Source of the DNA: Sulfitobacter sp. THAF37
Lineage (GTDB): Bacteria; Pseudomonadota; Alphaproteobacteria; Rhodobacterales; Rhodobacteraceae
Assembly (NCBI RefSeq): GCF_009363555.1
Contig: NZ_CP045376.1
Span: 36,648 to 100,647, forward strand
Direction: 5' to 3'
DNA length: 64,000 nucleotides
Made by a program: the position numbers and the translations under genes. Of this stretch, positions 19,101 through 27,957 are shown in pieces. The notes under the pieces are model-generated. The model saw only the letters and a list, made by a program, of their open reading frames with translations, was not told the DNA's origin and ran no database searches. Position 1 is the stretch's first letter; the number at the start of each line of letters is the position of its first letter.

Positions 19101-20156
19101 TTACTCAAGCAGCCATTCGTCGAAGCGTTCGCGAATTTCATCGAGGTTTTCGGCCCAGAACGTATCGTCGGCGACGAACTGCACATCCGCGTTTGCCGGG
19201 TAGGTCGGCATCGTCTTGGCCACGTCCTCGGGCATCGCGTCAAAGAGACCCGGCGCGAAGTTCGGATAGGGCAGCTGCTTGACGTACTCCAGCTCAAGGT
19301 CGGGGCGCATGGTGCGCACGCGGATCCAGTCGTGCGCCGCCTCGTAGTTCGGGGCGTTCTTCGGAATGCCCACATAGCTGGTGTGCAACGCACCGCCGTT
19401 CCAGACGATCTCGGCCGGGATGCCGCTTTCCTGCAGCTTGGCCACGCGCCCGTTATAGGTGCTGGAATAGAACACCTCGCCATCGGACAACAGCTGCACC
19501 GACTGCGCGCCAGAGGACCACCAGACCGGGATGTGCGGCTTGATCTCGTCCAGCTTGGCAAAGGCCCGGTCCAGGCCCTCTTCGGTGCCGAGAACATCAT
19601 AGAGGTCTTCGCGCGCCACGCCATCGGCCAAGAGGGCGAATTCCAGCGTGTACTGCGGTTGCGGGTTCAAAGACCGCGGGCCGGGGAACGTCTCCACGTC
19701 CCAGAAGTCCGCCCAGCTTTCCATCTTCTTGCCCTCGGGGTTCTTGTCCGTCCGCTGCACCAGCACGGTGGAATAGGCGGCGGCAACGACACCGAATTCC
19801 TTCTTGGCCTGTTCGGGCAGTTCGCCGTCGGGGTCCAGAAGGTCATAGTCGATGGGGGCCAGCAGGCCGTCCTTTACCCCGATGGGGTAGCTCGCCGCCG
19901 AGACCTCCATCGCGTCGTACAGCATCTTTCCGCTGGCCAGCATCGTGCGAACCTCCAGCAGGATATTGCTTTCAGCGGCGATGAACTTCGTGCTCCAGCC
20001 GGTCGCTTCTTCGTAGGCGGGCAGGAACACCTTCTCGGTGATCTCCTTGACCACACCGCCAGAGCCGGCGATCGTCAGGACCTTGTCCTGGGCAAATGCA
20101 GGCTGGGCCAGCGCCAGCAGCGCCGCCGTGCCGATTGCGAATTTCGTATGTTTCAT
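19101..20156 (-). CDS. ABC transporter periplasmic substrate-binding protein, PotD-like
   Basis: A 351-residue binding protein of the extracellular solute-binding family 1 (spermidine/putrescine group). Residues 1-22 (KFAIGTAALLALAQPAFAQ) are a Sec signal peptide with cleavage after AFA. The mature part starts KVLTIAGSGGVVKEITEKVF and contains the lobe motif PGPRSLNPQPQYTLEFALL. The ATPase gene precedes it and two permeases follow on the same strand. The ligand is not predictable from sequence; downstream CoA-ligase and hydratase genes suggest an organic acid rather than a polyamine. Confidence 0.9.
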   Translation of the reverse strand: MKHTKFAIGTAALLALAQPAFAQDKVLTIAGSGGVVKEITEKVFLPAYEEATGWSTKFIAAESNILLEVRTMLASGKMLYDAMEVSAASYPIGVKDGLLAPIDYDLLDPDGELPEQAKKEFGVVAAAYSTVLVQRTDKNPEGKKMESWADFWDVETFPGPRSLNPQPQYTLEFALLADGVAREDLYDVLGTEEGLDRAFAKLDEIKPHIPVWWSSGAQSVQLLSDGEVFYSSTYNGRVAKLQESGIPAEIVWNGGALHTSYVGIPKNAPNYEAAHDWIRVRTMRPDLELEYVKQLPYPNFAPGLFDAMPEDVAKTMPTYPANADVQFVADDTFWAENLDEIRERFDEWLLE

Positions 20157-20177
20157 TTCACTCCTCCTTGGTGGGGG

Positions 20178-21248
20178 TCACGCCGTATCGAGCGCAACCG
20201 GGACGGCATCATTGGGGTCAAAGCCAAGCCTGACCTGGTCGCCGCTTTTCATCAGGCCGCTGCCCGGACCCCTGTGATCCTGAAAGACAAGCGGCGCGCC
20301 ACCGGACGATACGGCAGCGTATTGAACATGATCGCCCTTGAAGATGACCTCGGTCAGCCGGGCATCAAAGGCCAGTGACCCGTCCTGCGACGCATCCACC
20401 GGCCTGATTTTCTCGGGGCGGACGGAAAGCCCGGTCCGCGCCGGGTCCCTGTCCGCGATGGCGGGCAACCGACAGTCCAGACCCGCGATCTCCCAGGCGC
20501 CGCCCTGCGCCGCGTCAATGCGGAACAGATTGGTATTGCCGATAAACTCGGCCACATACTGGGAATTGGGGCGGTCGTAGATTTCCTTGGGGCTGCCGAC
20601 CTGTGCGATCCGGCCTGCCCGCATCACGGCGACACGGTCCGACAGGGTCAGCGCCTCGCCCTGGTCATGGGTGACAAAGATGATCGTGCAGCCGATCTGC
20701 GCGTGGTATCGTTTGATCTCAAGCTGCATCTGCTCGCGCAGCTTCAGGTCCAGCGCGCTCAGCGGTTCGTCCATCAGCAGCACCGGCGGATCAAAGACCA
20801 CCGCACGCGCAAAGGCGACGCGCTGGCGCTGTCCGCCCGACAGCTCGTTCGGCATCCGCGCGGCGAAATCCGACAGGTGCACCATCTCAAGCGCCTCGCC
20901 GACCTTGCGTTTCAGCGTGTCCCCGCCCACGCCCCGCAGGCGCAGCGGAAAGGCGACATTCTCGAACACGCTCAGGTGGGGGAACAGCGAATAGCTTTGA
21001 AAGACCATGCCGACGTTGCGCTTTTCCGGCGGCAGCCCGCCCACCGACCGGTCGCCGATGAACACCTCGCCCTCGGTCGCATCGGCAAAGCCCGCCAGAA
21101 TGTTCAGCGCCGTCGTCTTGCCGGACCCCGAAGGCCCCAGGAAGGTGACAAATTCTCCCGGCGCCACGTCCAGGTCGAATTTGTCCAGCGCCATAACCCG
21201 GCCGTACCTCTTGGTGACATTTTCAAAGCGGGGGCCTGCATTTGCCAT
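20178..21248 (-). CDS. ABC transporter ATP-binding protein, PotA-like
   Basis: A 356-residue ATPase that drives import. Walker A is GPSGSGKTT (residues 38-46), the signature is [14 protein letters not shown], Walker B is VLLMDEP, and the H-loop is IFVTHDQGEA. The C-terminal third is the regulatory TOBE domain seen in PotA and MalK types. It is the first gene of the minus-strand unit and its start faces the TetR gene at 21323, with an inverted-repeat operator in between. Confidence 0.92.
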   Translation of the reverse strand: MANAGPRFENVTKRYGRVMALDKFDLDVAPGEFVTFLGPSGSGKTTALNILAGFADATEGEVFIGDRSVGGLPPEKRNVGMVFQSYSLFPHLSVFENVAFPLRLRGVGGDTLKRKVGEALEMVHLSDFAARMPNELSGGQRQRVAFARAVVFDPPVLLMDEPLSALDLKLREQMQLEIKRYHAQIGCTIIFVTHDQGEALTLSDRVAVMRAGRIAQVGSPKEIYDRPNSQYVAEFIGNTNLFRIDAAQGGAWEIAGLDCRLPAIADRDPARTGLSVRPEKIRPVDASQDGSLAFDARLTEVIFKGDHVQYAAVSSGGAPLVFQDHRGPGSGLMKSGDQVRLGFDPNDAVPVALDTA

Positions 21249-21274
21249 TTCTATTGCAACTCTCTCGGGTTAAT

Positions 21275-21298
21275 ATGACACTAATGTCATTTATGACA
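21275..21298. promoter_or_regulatory. Inverted-repeat operator between ABC operon and TetR gene
   Basis: ATGACA-CTAA-TGTCAT is a perfect inverted repeat at 21275-21290, and a third half-site ATGACA follows at 21293-21298. It lies between the divergent starts of the ATPase gene (21248) and the TetR gene (21323). The likely ligand is that TetR protein. Confidence 0.55.
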
Positions 21299-21322
21299 CT
21301 ACCGTCAGTTTTTGGTGAGTCA

Positions 21323-22069
21323 ATGGATAAGTTTATCGTTCTTGAAACGGACCATCCGCTGTCGGATAAGGCGTCGATGGAACCTGTCGAAGCCCCCAGC
21401 CTGATCGAGATCCTTGATGCGCGCGCCGAAAACGCGCGCGACCGGCCGAAACGGCAGCGCACCCGCCTGGCATTGCTGGCAGCCACCGCGCACGAGCTGG
21501 AGGAAAACGGTTATTCCAAGCTGACCATCGAGGGGATCGTGAAGCGCGCCGGGCTGGCGCGGGGGACATTCTATCTCTACTTTCCGAACCGCGCGGAGGC
21601 AGCGGTCGCCGTGCGCCGCAGCTTTACCGCAACCCTGCGCAAGCTTCGCCCGCGCGGGGCAGGCAGCTTGTCGCGACGCGACGCCATCTACCGGATGAAC
21701 CGTTTCTACGTGGCCTTCTATGCCAGCAACGCCCGCCTGCTGGCCGGCAACAGCGCCCTGTTCAACGACCGGCCCGACCTCGTCGCGTCACGAGATGCCA
21801 TCAACCACCGCTGGGCCATCATCCTGCTGCGCGACATTCGCAGGCGCGAGCCGGACTGCTGGTTCCTCGACGTCGATGAAAGCAAGGCGCTGCTTGCCTT
21901 GCGCTTTGTCATCCTGATGGCGGACGAGGCGCTGAAGATGACCTATATCGACCCGCCGCCCTCCATCCGCGAGCTGGGCCAGACACAGGAACATGTGACC
22001 GAGGTGCTGACAACGCTCTGGTACAGATGCATCTACGGTCGCGACACGGATATGCCGACGCCGGTCTGA
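21323..22069 (+). CDS. TetR/AcrR family transcriptional regulator
   Basis: A 248-residue regulator with an N-terminal extension of about 45 residues before the helix-turn-helix (RTRLALLAATAHELEENGYS, then IVKRAGLARGTFYLYFPNRAEAA). The C-terminal ligand domain shows no motif I recognise. I chose ATG 21323 because GGTGAG lies upstream and because it leaves the inverted repeat in a promoter position; several ATGs lie further upstream in frame. It is divergent from one ABC operon and convergent with another, ending 7 bp before the end of the second. It probably controls uptake of the first system's substrate. Confidence 0.85.
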   Translation: MDKFIVLETDHPLSDKASMEPVEAPSLIEILDARAENARDRPKRQRTRLALLAATAHELEENGYSKLTIEGIVKRAGLARGTFYLYFPNRAEAAVAVRRSFTATLRKLRPRGAGSLSRRDAIYRMNRFYVAFYASNARLLAGNSALFNDRPDLVASRDAINHRWAIILLRDIRRREPDCWFLDVDESKALLALRFVILMADEALKMTYIDPPPSIRELGQTQEHVTEVLTTLWYRCIYGRDTDMPTPV

Positions 22070-22075
22070 CTGCCG

Positions 22076-22930
22076 CTAATCCCCGCGCCGTTGCATCAGC
22101 AGCGACACCAGTCCCAGCACCGCGGACAGCACGATCAGCAGCAGGGACACCGCGTTCAGCACCGGGGTCGACCCCAGCTTGAGCCGGTCGAACATGGTAA
22201 TCGTCAGCGGCGCGTCCGACCCCACCAGCATCAGCGTCGTGTTGAAGTTCTCGAAACTCATCAGAACCGCCACCACCGCCGCGGCCCCCATCGCGGGGTA
22301 AAGGAACGGCAGCGTGATCGCCCGCACGGCACCCCAGCGGGTCGCGCCCAGGTTCAACGCCGCCTCCTCCAGCGCCGGATCGAACTTTTGCAACCGGGCC
22401 GAGATGACCAGAGTCGCAAACGTCGTGATGAAGGAAAACTGCCCCAGCACCACCAGGATCAGACCGGGCCGCAACCCGTCGAACCACAGGCCCGTCGCAT
22501 CCTCCAGCGTGTTCGCGACAGACGAGGAAAACACCAGGATCGAAATCCCCAGGATGATGCCGGGTATGATCAGCGGCAGCAGCATCAGGATATAGAGAAT
22601 ACCCTTGCCCGGAAAATCGTGCCGCACGAACAGGAACGCATTGCAGGTGCCCACAGCCACCGAAAGCAACGCCACCCAGAAGGCGACGATGCCCGACGTC
22701 ACGATGGACCGCAGGATCGGCCGTTCGTGAAAGACCCCGATATAGGGCGCCTCATCACCAAAGAACCAGGCCCAGGTGAACCCCTCCCACGGGAGCGAGG
22801 GAAAGACCGAATCGTTGAAGGCAAAGACGCAGACAGTGACCAGCGGAAGCGCCAGAAACAGAAAGAACAGCGCCACATAGGCCCGGTAGGTCCACTTGAA
22901 CGCGCCGCTCTGGGGGATGCCTGTGATCAT
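22076..22930 (-). CDS. ABC transporter permease, PotC-like
   Basis: A 284-residue inner-membrane permease with about six membrane segments (YVALFFLFLALPLVTVCVFAF first). Its coupling loop is ALEEAALNLGATRWGAVRAITLPFLYPAM. I chose ATG 22930, which overlaps the upstream permease stop; a longer in-frame reading would run into that gene out of its frame. It is the last gene of the second Pot-like system and faces the TetR gene end. Confidence 0.88.
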   Translation of the reverse strand: MITGIPQSGAFKWTYRAYVALFFLFLALPLVTVCVFAFNDSVFPSLPWEGFTWAWFFGDEAPYIGVFHERPILRSIVTSGIVAFWVALLSVAVGTCNAFLFVRHDFPGKGILYILMLLPLIIPGIILGISILVFSSSVANTLEDATGLWFDGLRPGLILVVLGQFSFITTFATLVISARLQKFDPALEEAALNLGATRWGAVRAITLPFLYPAMGAAAVVAVLMSFENFNTTLMLVGSDAPLTITMFDRLKLGSTPVLNAVSLLLIVLSAVLGLVSLLMQRRGD

Positions 22931-23796
22931 GCCTGCCCCATGGTTTTTCCCAGCGATTGGCGGGTTAGCTTCAGCCCCAGGAAAACGATGACCGAAGACA
23001 GGGCCAGCAGCAGGAAGCCAAAGGCCGACCCCAGCTCCCAGTTGAAGCGCGTGATGAACTGGCTGTAGATCAGCCCGGTGAACCACAGGCTGTCCTTGCC
23101 ACCCAGCAGGATCGGCGTCAGGTAGTTGCCAAGGCTCAGCATGAACACCACGATGCAGCCCGACACGATGCCCGGCATGGCATGGGGGATCACGATCTCG
23201 CGCAGGATGGCGACGCCGCTGGCACCCAGGTCATAGCCCGCTTCGATCAGGCTGTCGTCCAGGCTGTCCAGCGTCGTGACCAGGGGCACCACCATGAACA
23301 GCATCGAGGTATAGACAAGCCCCACCATGATCGCGGCGTCATTGTACAGCATCTCGACCGGGGCATCGGCCAGCCCCACGTATTGCAGCAGGTTGGAAAA
23401 GATGCCCGTCTCGCGCAGCAGGATCATCCAGCCGAAGGTGCGCACCAGCTCGCTGACCCAGAACGGGATCAGGCACATCAGGAACAGCGTCGTCTTGCTG
23501 CGCCCGCGGGTCAGCTTGGCGATGTAATAGGCGATGGGAAAGCCGATCAGCAGCGTCAGCACCGTCGCCGCGATGGACATATAGGCGGTGCGCGCGAAAG
23601 TGTTCCAGTAAAGCGGCTCGTTGAAGAACACCGCGTAGTTGGCAAAGCTGGTTTCATATTCCCGCACGCCGACCTTTTCGCGCAGCGATACGATGAACAT
23701 CCCCACATGCGGCAGGATGATCAGCGTCACCAGCCACAGCAACAGCGGCGCCAGCAATAGATAGAATGTCGGCTTTGACCGGTCAGCCACGGGCAT
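22927..23796 (-). CDS. ABC transporter permease, PotB-like
   Basis: A 289-residue permease with an N-terminal membrane span (FYLLLAPLLLWLVTLIILPH), a periplasmic loop and five more spans. Its coupling loop reads LIEAGYDLGASGVAILREIVIPHAMPGI. The start overlaps the end of the ATPase gene by 14 bp and its stop overlaps the next permease start, so the three are tightly coupled. It is the PotB partner of the second system. Confidence 0.9.
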   Translation of the reverse strand: MPVADRSKPTFYLLLAPLLLWLVTLIILPHVGMFIVSLREKVGVREYETSFANYAVFFNEPLYWNTFARTAYMSIAATVLTLLIGFPIAYYIAKLTRGRSKTTLFLMCLIPFWVSELVRTFGWMILLRETGIFSNLLQYVGLADAPVEMLYNDAAIMVGLVYTSMLFMVVPLVTTLDSLDDSLIEAGYDLGASGVAILREIVIPHAMPGIVSGCIVVFMLSLGNYLTPILLGGKDSLWFTGLIYSQFITRFNWELGSAFGFLLLALSSVIVFLGLKLTRQSLGKTMGQA

Positions 23797-24877
23797 AGAC
23801 CCGCGTCTGGTCCGGATCCCAGCGGTAGTGCAGCGTATCGCCCTTGTTCAGATCGCGGAACTCGCCCGTCTGCGGCAGCGCGACGGTGATCTCCGCCCCG
23901 CTTTGCCCGTCGCGCAAAAGCACATGGGAATTGGCGCCATTGAACAGCACGTTCTGCACCGTCCCCGCGCCGGTGTTGCCGTCCATCTCTCCAGCGGTCC
24001 GCGACAGGCGCACGGCCTCGGGCCGGACAAAGACCTCCGCCCGATCGCCACGCGCCAGCCCCCCTGCCGCCGCCACGCCACGCAGGGGCTGTCCTGCCTC
24101 CGTCCTCAGGGTCAGCAGTCCCGCGCCCGCGTCCTCGACGGTGGCCGCGATGCGGTTCGCCTCGCCCACGAACCCGGCGACAAAGGCGGTCTTTGGTTCG
24201 TAATACAGCTCTTTCGCCGTGCCCACCTGTTCAAAGACACCGTGGTTCATCACCGCGATCTGGTCGGACATCACCAGCGCCTCGGACTGGTCGTGCGTGA
24301 TGTAAACGAACGTGGTGTTGAATTCCGACTGAAGCTGTTTCAGTTCGATCTTCATATGTTCGCGCAGCTTCAGGTCCAGCGCGCCCAAGGGTTCGTCCAG
24401 CAACAGCACATCCGGTTCCAGCACCATGCAGCGGGCGATGGCCACGCGCTGTTTCTGGCCGCCCGATAGCGAACTGACCGCCCGGTCGGCGACACCGGCC
24501 AGCCCCACACGCTCCAGCACCCGCTCGACCTGTTTCCTCACATCCGTCTTGTTCACCCCGCGCTGGCGCAGGCCAAAGCCGACATTGGCCCCGATGTTCA
24601 TCATCGGGAAGAGGGCCAGGTGCTGAAACACCATCGACACGGGCCGCTTGTTCGGCGGCACGTCCACCACCGACCGCCCCTTGATCAACAGATCCCCGCT
24701 CGACGGTTTCTGGAACCCTGCGATCATCCGCAACAGGGTCGTCTTGCCACAGCCCGACGGCCCCAGGATGGAAAAGAACTTGCCCTGCGGGACACTGAAA
24801 CTCACGTGGTCGACAGCCTTGAAATCATCGAAGCTCTTCGAGATGTCGCGACATTCGAGGTCGGGTGTTGCACTCAT
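23783..24877 (-). CDS. ABC transporter ATP-binding protein, PotA-like
   Basis: A 364-residue ATPase. Walker A is GPSGCGKTT, the signature LSGGQKQRVAIARCM, Walker B VLLLDEP, the H-loop YITHDQSEA, and the tail is a TOBE domain. I chose ATG 24877 rather than an in-frame TTG 18 bp further upstream because the family sequence starts right after it and AAGG is suitably placed. A strong hairpin lies between this gene and the upstream binding-protein gene. Confidence 0.9.
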   Translation of the reverse strand: MSATPDLECRDISKSFDDFKAVDHVSFSVPQGKFFSILGPSGCGKTTLLRMIAGFQKPSSGDLLIKGRSVVDVPPNKRPVSMVFQHLALFPMMNIGANVGFGLRQRGVNKTDVRKQVERVLERVGLAGVADRAVSSLSGGQKQRVAIARCMVLEPDVLLLDEPLGALDLKLREHMKIELKQLQSEFNTTFVYITHDQSEALVMSDQIAVMNHGVFEQVGTAKELYYEPKTAFVAGFVGEANRIAATVEDAGAGLLTLRTEAGQPLRGVAAAGGLARGDRAEVFVRPEAVRLSRTAGEMDGNTGAGTVQNVLFNGANSHVLLRDGQSGAEITVALPQTGEFRDLNKGDTLHYRWDPDQTRVYARG

Positions 24878-24899
24878 GCGGGGGGCCTTCAACAAAAGT

Positions 24900-24924
24900 G
24901 GGAAGCGCGGGTGCCGCGCTTCCC
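24900..24924 (-). terminator. Intercistronic hairpin after binding-protein gene
   Basis: GGGAAGCGCGG and CCGCGCTTCCC form a perfect 11-bp stem with a 3-base loop. On the minus strand it is followed by CACTTTTGTTG. It lies between the binding-protein stop and the ATPase start and looks like a partial terminator or mRNA-stabilising element that favours binding-protein production. Confidence 0.6.
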
Positions 24925-24943
24925 TGCATCACTTCAGCGCGGA

Positions 24944-25996
24944 TCAGTTGGCCGCGTTGATCCGGTCCAGCGCGGCACCTTCCAGCGCCTCCAGCCCGGC
25001 GGGCACCGGCGGATACCACTTGATGTTGTCGATGGCTTCCTGCGGGAAGCTGGCCTGATACTTGGCCTTCAGCGCATCATCGACATTCGCATCGCCGCCC
25101 TTGGACGCGGTGAAGTTGCCGGCAGAGGCCGTGATCATCGCCGCGATTTCGGGTTTCATGACGAAGTTGATCCAGTCATAGGCGGCATCGTCCGCGCGGC
25201 CGCGCGAGGGCAGAACGAAGGTGTCGATCCATCCCAGCGCCCCGGATGCGGGCGCGACAAAGGTGATGTCCTGATTGTCGTCGTTCAGCTGCCAGCCGCC
25301 GGTGTCCCACGCCATCGACGCCACGACCTCACCCGACCGCAGCAGGTTCTTCAGCTCGTCCCCGCCGTCCCAGTAGGTTTTGACGTTGGGCTTGCAGTCC
25401 ACCAGCTTGGCTTCGACCTGATCGAGAATGTCCTTGTAGGCCGCTTCGTCGCCGTAGGCCGCAAACGGGTCGAGACCCATGGCATAGGCAAAGCCGATCA
25501 GCGTCGGACGCTTCAGCCGGTAGGACACCTTGCCCGATACGTCTTCGTTGCACAGATCGGTGTAGTCCTTGACGTCACCCGCTTCGGCCGTGTTCACCAC
25601 CAGACCCGATGTGCCCCAGACGTGCGGCACGCCATAGACGTCGCCGCCCACGGTGGTGTTGCCCTTGGTCGCCTCCAGCATGGAGGGGATGAACAGGCTC
25701 TCGTCGATCTTGGACATGTCCAGCGGCTTGTAGATGCCGAATTCGGCCTGCGGACCCGCGATGCGGTCCTGGCTGGGTTGCGCCAGGTCAAAGCCGCCGC
25801 CATTGGTCGCGCGCAGCTTGGCGATCATTTCCTCGTTGTTCGACTTGGTGACTTCAACGGTATGGCCGGTCTCGGCCTCGAACATCTCGATCACGTTCTC
25901 GGGCGCATAGCCGCCCCAGGTCAAAAGCCGCAGCGTGTCCGCCTGCGCGGTCGAGCACAGCGCAACGGCAGCAACGGTTGTCAGAATGGTTTTCAT
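24944..25996 (-). CDS. ABC transporter periplasmic substrate-binding protein, PotD/PotF-like
   Basis: A 350-residue spermidine/putrescine-type binding protein. Residues 1-19 (KTILTTVAAVALCSTAQA) form the signal peptide. The mature protein starts DTLRLLTWGGYAPENVIEMF, the hallmark opening of PotD/PotF, and later shows VPHVWGTSGLVVN and SMAWDTGGW. ATG 25996 is preceded by GGAGAAGAAAC. It heads a four-gene operon with an ATPase and two permeases. A polyamine or similar cationic compound is plausible for this system; the first Pot-like system has a more divergent binding protein. Confidence 0.92.
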   Translation of the reverse strand: MKTILTTVAAVALCSTAQADTLRLLTWGGYAPENVIEMFEAETGHTVEVTKSNNEEMIAKLRATNGGGFDLAQPSQDRIAGPQAEFGIYKPLDMSKIDESLFIPSMLEATKGNTTVGGDVYGVPHVWGTSGLVVNTAEAGDVKDYTDLCNEDVSGKVSYRLKRPTLIGFAYAMGLDPFAAYGDEAAYKDILDQVEAKLVDCKPNVKTYWDGGDELKNLLRSGEVVASMAWDTGGWQLNDDNQDITFVAPASGALGWIDTFVLPSRGRADDAAYDWINFVMKPEIAAMITASAGNFTASKGGDANVDDALKAKYQASFPQEAIDNIKWYPPVPAGLEALEGAALDRINAAN

Positions 25997-26106
25997 GTTT
26001 CTTCTCCAAATTGTGCCAGTGCGGGCAGGCCGCACCCGGCGTCCCGCGTCGTAGTGCGCTGATGTGACAGCGACATGACAGCAGGACCGGTCCCCATCCG
26101 GCCAGA

Positions 26107-27108
26107 TCAGCACCGTCTGCCGTCCGAGTCAAAGAATATCCGATCCGCATCCTTCCAGTTCAGGTGCACGGCGGCGCCTTCTTCGGGCAAGGGCACGGTC
26201 GCGTCCTGCCGGACGGTGGCGCGGGTCCCGTCGGCCAGGTCCACATGCACCAGCGTCTCCGCCCCCAATGCCTCGTTGTAGATCGCGGTCGCCGGGGTCC
26301 CCTGCCCCGCCAGCACCATGTTCTCCGGCCGGACGCCCAGCGTCCTTGCCCCCTCCGGCGCATCCGTCGCCAGACCGGCACGCAGGAAATTCATCGGCGG
26401 CGAGCCGATGAAACCGGCGACAAATTCGGTCTGCGGGTTCGCATAGACCTCCAGCGGCGCGCCGATCTGGTCCGCGCGGCCCGCGTTCATCACGATCATC
26501 CGGTCGGCCAGCGTCATCGCCTCTACCTGATCATGCGTCACATACAGCGACGTGACCCCCAGCCGCCGCTGCAACTGCTTGATCTCCAGCCGCATCTGCA
26601 CCCGCAGCTTGGCGTCCAGGTTCGACAACGGTTCGTCGAACAGAAACGCCGAGGGCTTGCGCACGATGGCGCGGCCCATGGCCACGCGCTGGCGCTGCCC
26701 GCCGGACAATTCGCGCGGCCGCCGTTTCAGGTAATCGCCCAGCTGCAACAGCGCCGCCGCCTCGTTCACGCGCTCGGCAATCTCGGCCTTGGGGGTGCCC
26801 GCGATCTTCAGCCCATAGGCCATGTTGTCGAAGACCGACATATGCGGATAAAGCGCGTAGTTCTGGAAAACCATCGCGATGTCCCGCTCCATCGGCTCGC
26901 GTTCGTTCACCCGCGCGCCACCGATCCGCACCTCGCCCTCGGTCACGGTCTCCAGCCCCGCCACCATGCGCAACAGGGTGGACTTGCCGCAGCCCGACGG
27001 CCCGACGATCACGATGAACTCGCCATCCTCGATCTCCATGTCGATCCCGTGGATCACCTCGGTCTTGCCGAATGTCTTCTTGATGCCGTCCAGGCTGACT
27101 GTCGCCAT
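26107..27108 (-). CDS. ugpC: Glycerol-3-phosphate-type ABC transporter ATP-binding protein
   Basis: A 333-residue ATPase of the MalK/UgpC group. Walker A is GPSGCGKST (residues 37-45), the signature [14 protein letters not shown], the D-loop region [13 protein letters not shown], the H-loop [14 protein letters not shown], and [12 protein letters not shown] opens the regulatory domain. The gene follows ugpA and ugpE within 3 bp, which supports the assignment to the Ugp system. The C-terminal end is somewhat short for UgpC. A 110-bp gap then leads into the Pot-like operon on the same strand. Confidence 0.85.
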   Translation of the reverse strand: MATVSLDGIKKTFGKTEVIHGIDMEIEDGEFIVIVGPSGCGKSTLLRMVAGLETVTEGEVRIGGARVNEREPMERDIAMVFQNYALYPHMSVFDNMAYGLKIAGTPKAEIAERVNEAAALLQLGDYLKRRPRELSGGQRQRVAMGRAIVRKPSAFLFDEPLSNLDAKLRVQMRLEIKQLQRRLGVTSLYVTHDQVEAMTLADRMIVMNAGRADQIGAPLEVYANPQTEFVAGFIGSPPMNFLRAGLATDAPEGARTLGVRPENMVLAGQGTPATAIYNEALGAETLVHVDLADGTRATVRQDATVPLPEEGAAVHLNWKDADRIFFDSDGRRC

Positions 27109-27111
27109 TTC

Positions 27112-27957
27112 CTATTTCTCACTGTCTACGAGGCCGCGGATGAACAGCTTTTGCATGCTGATCACCACGATGACCGGCGGGATCATCGCCAGGATGGAAG
27201 TTGCCATGATCACCGGCCAATCGGCGATGTCGTCGCCGCTGGGGAACATCTGCTTGATGCCCATGACGATGGTGTTCATCGACGGATCGGTCGTGATCAG
27301 CAGCGGCCAGAGGTACTGGTTCCAGCCATAGATGAACAGGATCACGAACAGCGCCGCGATGTTCGTGCGGCTCATCGGCAGCAGGATGTCCCAGAAGAAC
27401 CGCATCGGTTTCGCCCCGTCCACGCGCGCCGCCTCGGCCAGTTCGTCCGGCACGGTCATGAAGAATTGCCGGAACAGGAAGGTCGCCGTGGCGCTGGCGA
27501 TCAGCGGAAAGATCAGCCCGGAATAGCTGTTCAGCATGCCGAAGTTCGCCACGACCTCGTAGGTCGGCACGATGCGCACTTCGACCGGCAGCATCAGCGT
27601 CAGGAAGATCAGCCAGAAGAACAGGCGCCGCCCCGGAAACTTGAAATATACAATCGCGAAGGCCGACAGCAGCGAGATCACGATCTTGCCAATGGTGATC
27701 CCCAGCGCCATGACCAGCGAATTCAGCATCATGAGCGCCACCGGCGCATTGATGCCGGACACCAGCGCCTTGCGGTAGTTTTCAAAGAACTGGTCGCCCG
27801 GCAGCAACGGCATGGGCGGCTTCACGATCTCGGGTTGCGACACTGTCGAGGCGACGAAGGCCAGCCAGATCGGGAAAAAGATGAACAACAGCCCGATGAT
27901 CAGCCCCAGGTGGGTCATCCAATGCCCGAAACCGCGTTTCTCGACCATGCCCGCCAT
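27112..27957 (-). CDS. ugpE: Glycerol-3-phosphate-type ABC permease, UgpE
   Basis: A 281-residue MalG/UgpE-type permease with six membrane spans. The motif ELAEAARVDGAKPMRFFWDILLPMSRTNI is the coupling loop, and GWNQYLWPLLITTDPSMNTIVMGIKQMFP matches the characteristic UgpE C-terminal region. It starts on the last base of the UgpA stop, so the two permeases are co-translated. It forms the membrane channel for glycerol-3-phosphate or glycerophosphodiesters with UgpA. Confidence 0.88.
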   Translation of the reverse strand: MAGMVEKRGFGHWMTHLGLIIGLLFIFFPIWLAFVASTVSQPEIVKPPMPLLPGDQFFENYRKALVSGINAPVALMMLNSLVMALGITIGKIVISLLSAFAIVYFKFPGRRLFFWLIFLTLMLPVEVRIVPTYEVVANFGMLNSYSGLIFPLIASATATFLFRQFFMTVPDELAEAARVDGAKPMRFFWDILLPMSRTNIAALFVILFIYGWNQYLWPLLITTDPSMNTIVMGIKQMFPSGDDIADWPVIMATSILAMIPPVIVVISMQKLFIRGLVDSEK

